Of a stretch of 64,000 nucleotides of DNA, positions 61,401 through 64,000 are shown one piece after another. Location of the stretch: the NCBI RefSeq assembly GCF_003121295.1, contig NZ_PHNC01000035.1, forward strand, positions 124,001-188,000. Direction: 5' to 3'. This DNA is from Streptomyces orinoci (GTDB lineage: Bacteria > Actinomycetota > Actinomycetes > Streptomycetales > Streptomycetaceae). A program made the position numbers and the translations under genes. The notes beneath the pieces were generated by a model. The model searched no databases, was not told where the DNA came from, and saw only the letters and a list, made by a program, of their open reading frames with translations. The first letter of the stretch is position 1. Every line of letters starts with the position of its first letter.

Positions 61401-62875
61401 CCGGGGCAGGCACACTGTCCTTCGCCTACGACGCGGCCGGACGGGAAACCGAACGCCACATCGGCGACGGCGTGACGCTGACCCAGTCCTGGGACAAGGC
61501 CGACCGCCTGACCAGCCAGACCGTACGCCGCACCCACGCGGATGCCCCCTGCCTGTTGCAGCACCGGGCGTACGCCTACCGCGAGGACGGCTACCTCACC
61601 GAGATCCGCGAACTCACCTCCGGCACCCGCCGCTTCGACCTCGACCCCACGGGCCGCGTCACAGGCGTCAACGCCCACGGCTGGACGGAGCGTTACGCCT
61701 ACGACTCCACAGGCAATCTCACCCACGCCACCGCCCCAGCACACGAAGCGCCCGGCGACCGAGAATTCACCGGCACCCTCATCCGGAGCGCGGGCCACAC
61801 CACGTACGAGCACGACGCCCAAGGCCGCCTGACGCGCAAGGTCCGCAAGCTCCTCAACGGCCAGACACGGACCTGGACCTTCGTCTGGAACGCCGAAGAC
61901 CGCCTCACCGAGGCCACCACCCCCGACGGCGAACGCTGGCGCTACGCCTACGACCCGCTCGGCCGCCGCATATCGAAACAGCGGCTGACCGACGACGGCG
62001 CGGCGATGGAAACCACCGTCTTCACCTGGGACGGCACCCGCCTCGCGGAACAGACCACAGCCGAAGGCCGCGTCACCACCTGGGACTACGCTCCCGGCTC
62101 CCACCGCCCCCTGACCCAGACCAACCACCGGTCCCTGGTCCGCACCGCAGGCCAATCCCTGATCACCCGCTTCGCCGACACCTCCGACCCCAACGAGACC
62201 ACCCGCTTCCATGCGATCGTCACCGACCTCGTCGGCACTCCCACCGAACTCGTCTCCCCCGCCGGCGAATTGGTATGGCAACGCCGCACCACCCTCTGGG
62301 GCACCCACTACCCATCCGTAACGGACAAGGCCTCCATCGCCTGCCCACTGCGTTTCCCGGGCCAGTACGCCGACCCCGAAACGGGCCTGCACTACAACTA
62401 CTTCCGCTACTACGACCCTGAGTTGGCCCGCTATGCGAGTCCTGATCCACTGGGGATTGAGCCTGCACCGAACCACCACAGTTACGTCGTCAATCCACAG
62501 GCTTGGACCGACCCACTCGGGCTGGCTGGTTGTAAGGACTCGAACGTTGCCCTGCGAGGGTGGCGAAATCAAGAACTCCAGATGGGCCCGCACAGTGTCC
62601 TGCTGGACAAGAAAGGGATGAAACACTTCCTGGATCGTCACCACCCGACGTATTGGGACGGTTCAGTAAAGGCCAGTCAGACGTTCTTCGACAGAACCAT
62701 GACTGTTGAGGATCTGAAGAATGCTGTTCGTGAGGTCCTGAAGCAGAACCGCGAGGAGATCGTGCGGCGCGGCGTACGCGGAATGTACCAAGTTGAGGGG
62801 GAAGTTGATGGAGTGCGGTATACGTTGGGTATAAATAAGGGCCGCATTGGACAGTTCTATCCCCACTCGAACTAG
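58463..62875 (+). CDS. RHS-repeat polymorphic toxin with EndoU-like C-terminal domain
   Basis: 1470 residues. An N-terminal helical, LXG/WXG-like region (about 1-125) and two to three hydrophobic segments (130-200) precede a DUF6531-type segment (CDRDPIDVATGAMFLSETDA, about 310-385). RHS/YD repeats fill about 480-1290 (YDEAGNLTKVT, YDALGRRTHRT). The RHS core ends at YNYFRYYDPELARYASPDPLG and TDPLGLAG (about 1310-1352). The last about 118 residues are variable: MKHFLDRHHPTYW, VRGMYQVEGEVDGVRYTLGI, RIGQFYP resemble bacterial EndoU nuclease, with two histidines and a final YP. The toxin would be released at the RHS core and cleave RNA. Confidence 0.85.
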   Translation: MFGIHLHIPGLPSIRTCCHWLAKHMGMWWPDGDPHKCRKAADAWRTFAKAVDDVIKPVDGKSAALIHNNKGEGIEAYAEFWRRYHAGPGKGWLDDVAESSRHMAEALDKYADAIDHAIHQIEKRIAIDLAVLGAGIALALASGGALSGAAAGVAAEVISMAGGLGLVVSEAAAEVLGTAVAAAAFGGVESVVVDAAVAQPLQIATGLRDHFSLDELSSSAKDGMISGGLFGGMGASAKVAIEAGLPGLALDGAMPSLSRVPGELSDLGALNKAKLPDLEMPSNPAIRPQGDEVPARARETESVTCDRDPIDVATGAMFLSETDATLDGVLPLIVKRTHVSSYRAGGWFGPTWASTLDERLQLDAQGVVFAAEDGKLLCYPVPSADGPVLPEQGPRLALTWDGRTGGAMTITDPATGLIRTFAQPVRSPAGETVELLLESIENRNGDRIDIERTPTGVPTAIQHSGGYRIAIDTHGPRITALRLLTGDRIPRTPAADAGGVLLVRYGYDDAGHLTEVVNSSGKPLRFTYDIQGRITSWTDRNGTSYRYVYDERGRVVRTEGADGFLSGTLAYDEQARTTTVTDSLGKRTVYQYNTARQVVATTDPLGHTARTEWNERGDARTSVTDPLGRTTRYEYDEAGNLTKVTLPDGSTARATYNAHCRPVEVVEPGGTVWRHTYDEAGNVLTTTDPQGARTHYTYDEHGHLASITDALGHTRQVTSDAAGLPIAITDALGHTTRVRRDHFGRVVETTDPLGHTTRMGWTTEGKPAWRELPDGTRETWTWDGEGNLLAHTDPVGNTTRQTSTHFDVPATRTNADGAQYAFTYDTEVRLTTVTNPQGLTWTYEYDQAGRLASETDFNGRTLTYRHNAAGELISRTNGAGQTLTFTRDALGRVLEQRSDTGEVTTYAYDTAGELARAKNADAEVVYERDSLGRVLSETVADRAITYTYDALGRRTHRTTPSGLVSQWSYDAEGRPTELRAGAGTLSFAYDAAGRETERHIGDGVTLTQSWDKADRLTSQTVRRTHADAPCLLQHRAYAYREDGYLTEIRELTSGTRRFDLDPTGRVTGVNAHGWTERYAYDSTGNLTHATAPAHEAPGDREFTGTLIRSAGHTTYEHDAQGRLTRKVRKLLNGQTRTWTFVWNAEDRLTEATTPDGERWRYAYDPLGRRISKQRLTDDGAAMETTVFTWDGTRLAEQTTAEGRVTTWDYAPGSHRPLTQTNHRSLVRTAGQSLITRFADTSDPNETTRFHAIVTDLVGTPTELVSPAGELVWQRRTTLWGTHYPSVTDKASIACPLRFPGQYADPETGLHYNYFRYYDPELARYASPDPLGIEPAPNHHSYVVNPQAWTDPLGLAGCKDSNVALRGWRNQELQMGPHSVLLDKKGMKHFLDRHHPTYWDGSVKASQTFFDRTMTVEDLKNAVREVLKQNREEIVRRGVRGMYQVEGEVDGVRYTLGINKGRIGQFYPHSN

Positions 62876-62883
62876 GAGGACTT

Positions 62884-63342
62884 ATGCTGGCCGCAAAGAC
62901 CTATCTACGAACTCCGGACGGCGAGTTCATTCCTGTTGACGAGGCAAGATTTGCGATTCAGGATCCCGACTACATCGAGGGAGCCCTGGAGCTTTCGGTA
63001 AACGGCGTTCAGATCCTGCCACTTGCCTACTGGGACTACGTGGACCAACTCTGGGCGTACATTGTCAACATGCTTGAAGAACTCAGGCATTCGGGCACCG
63101 CTGCAACCATGCTCCCTGACCAGCCAATTGAGTTGAGCTTTACCAAGAAGGTGCCGCATTCGGTCCTCGTCCAGTCAGCATCCAAGGACGAGACGCGTTC
63201 GGCAATTACCAGTATGTCCGAGCTGCACTCTACGCTTTGCGAATCCGGTGCCGAGTTTTTCCAAGCCATGGAACGACTGGTGCCAGAGTCGGCAAATTTC
63301 TACGCGTCCGAGCGTGAACGAATCTTGAGAATCCAGCAATGA
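62884..63342 (+). CDS. Probable immunity protein for the RHS toxin
   Basis: 152 residues, mixed alpha/beta with no signal peptide (LAAKTYLRTPDGEFIPVDEA, then LPLAYWDYVDQLWAYIVNML). ATG 62884 lies 8 bases after the toxin stop, with strong AGGAGG. Position, size and the lowered third-position GC it shares with the toxin tip are what a cognate immunity gene shows. No immunity family was recognised. Confidence 0.7.
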   Translation: MLAAKTYLRTPDGEFIPVDEARFAIQDPDYIEGALELSVNGVQILPLAYWDYVDQLWAYIVNMLEELRHSGTAATMLPDQPIELSFTKKVPHSVLVQSASKDETRSAITSMSELHSTLCESGAEFFQAMERLVPESANFYASERERILRIQQ

Positions 63343-63436
63343 CTTGTGTAGCTGTAGCGATCCCACCGATTGCCCGGCCATGGAGCCTCTCGGAAAGCCC
63401 ATGACCTCGTAACCGCAGTGAAAGGGAAATCCCAAC

Positions 63437-64000
63437 TTGCGTCCGCGCCCCAACCCGGACGGCATGGTTGACCTCGCCCGAGGCGACGACCCCAGCCGTA
63501 AAACCAAGCTCGCCGAGCGACTGGCTGCCGGCGGACTGGTATTCCTGGGAATGGTGGACCCGGATCGTCCGCTCATCCCGCCGACGCTGGCCGGCATGGC
63601 CACGAGTTATCCCGAATCGGAGAAGTGGCGGACATCGTCCGTCGACAGGGATGCGGCGGATTGCGTTACCAGAGCAAACGAGGGGTGGTTTGACCTGGCC
63701 CGCGAAGGTGGGCTGTTCGGGGACGATCGAGAGTTTCTTGTCGCCGTCGCCATTTCCGAAGAGGATGATTGGTGGGCGCGTGTCAGACTGGCCGAGACAT
63801 GGGATGTGATGGGGGCGGGATCTGCCAATGCTCTCGGCAATGGATTCGGCCTTCCCGCTTTTCATATGCTGTCGCTGACTGGGGATGTCGTCGTCTGTGG
63901 CATGGTGTGGCAGTCGTCCATCGGCACCTACTTGGTAAGCGGCTTCGAAAAGGTCAAGGGTTTTCGCGACAACGCGGAGTGGAAAGCGAACTGGGCCAGA
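63437..64000 (+). CDS. Unrecognised protein, 3'-truncated by the window edge
   Basis: Open from an in-frame stop at 63419-63421 to the end of the window, 188 codons. TTG 63437 has AAAGGGA about 8 bases upstream; ATG 63464 is an alternative. The product (PNPDGMVDLARGDDPSRKTK, then LAGMATSYPESEKWRTS, FGLPAFHMLSLTGDVVVCGM) has mixed alpha/beta composition and no signal or membrane segment. Codon usage is less GC-biased than the core genes. It may be another immunity-type gene or accessory cargo; function unknown. Confidence 0.6.
   Translation, partial: MRPRPNPDGMVDLARGDDPSRKTKLAERLAAGGLVFLGMVDPDRPLIPPTLAGMATSYPESEKWRTSSVDRDAADCVTRANEGWFDLAREGGLFGDDREFLVAVAISEEDDWWARVRLAETWDVMGAGSANALGNGFGLPAFHMLSLTGDVVVCGMVWQSSIGTYLVSGFEKVKGFRDNAEWKANWAR

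Overview
The window is chromosomal DNA from a high-GC actinomycete, almost certainly Streptomyces or a close relative. G/C dominates third codon positions, GTG starts are common, and the gene order matches the core block I remember as about SCO5787 to SCO5836 in S. coelicolor: parC, parE, hrdB, whiH, rnhB, nrdJ-nrdR, lexA, a siderophore locus, hflX, rshA, dapF, miaA and miaB. SCO numbers are from memory and were not looked up.

Layout. 1-4.3 kb: 3' part of the topoisomerase IV A subunit, a CobW-type GTPase, and a sucrase/ferredoxin-like protein whose start lies on an iron box. 4.3-12.1 kb: an NMT1/SsuA-type ABC importer, a CitA/DcuS-type two-component pair reading away from it, a NarL-type pair and a small membrane protein. 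12.2-19.3 kb: topoisomerase IV B subunit, a zinc-finger protein, a secreted trypsin-like protease with a proline-rich tail, principal sigma factor HrdB and WhiH. 19.5-29 kb: an ABC ATPase-permease fusion, an NrtR-like Nudix regulator, a glycogen-debranching-like protein, a DUF4192 protein and a RecQ-phosphoribosyltransferase fusion. 29-34 kb: RNase HII and small enzymes. 34-41 kb: NrdJ/NrdR and LexA/DinG, with NrdR boxes and an SOS box. 41-45 kb: a three-gene NIS-siderophore-type operon whose first two products appear to have lost family catalytic motifs while keeping open frames; the first also carries 22 perfect heptapeptide repeats. 45-57.4 kb: a secreted protease, HflX, an M1 peptidase, RshA, DapF, MiaA, MiaB and small proteins. 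57.4-64 kb: a variable region with a frameshifted remnant, a WXG100-like protein, a 1470-residue RHS polymorphic toxin with an EndoU-like tip, its likely immunity gene, and an unrecognised gene running off the right edge.

How it fits together. Most of the window is conserved housekeeping: chromosome decatenation, transcription, dNTP supply with NrdR control, SOS repair, the stringent response, tRNA modification and lysine/peptidoglycan precursor synthesis. The unusual parts are the degenerate siderophore operon, which has no recognisable iron box, and the toxin-immunity module at the right end, where codon usage shifts abruptly. Several palindromes in promoter regions are candidate operators. 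No tRNA, rRNA, CRISPR array or intact insertion sequence was seen.
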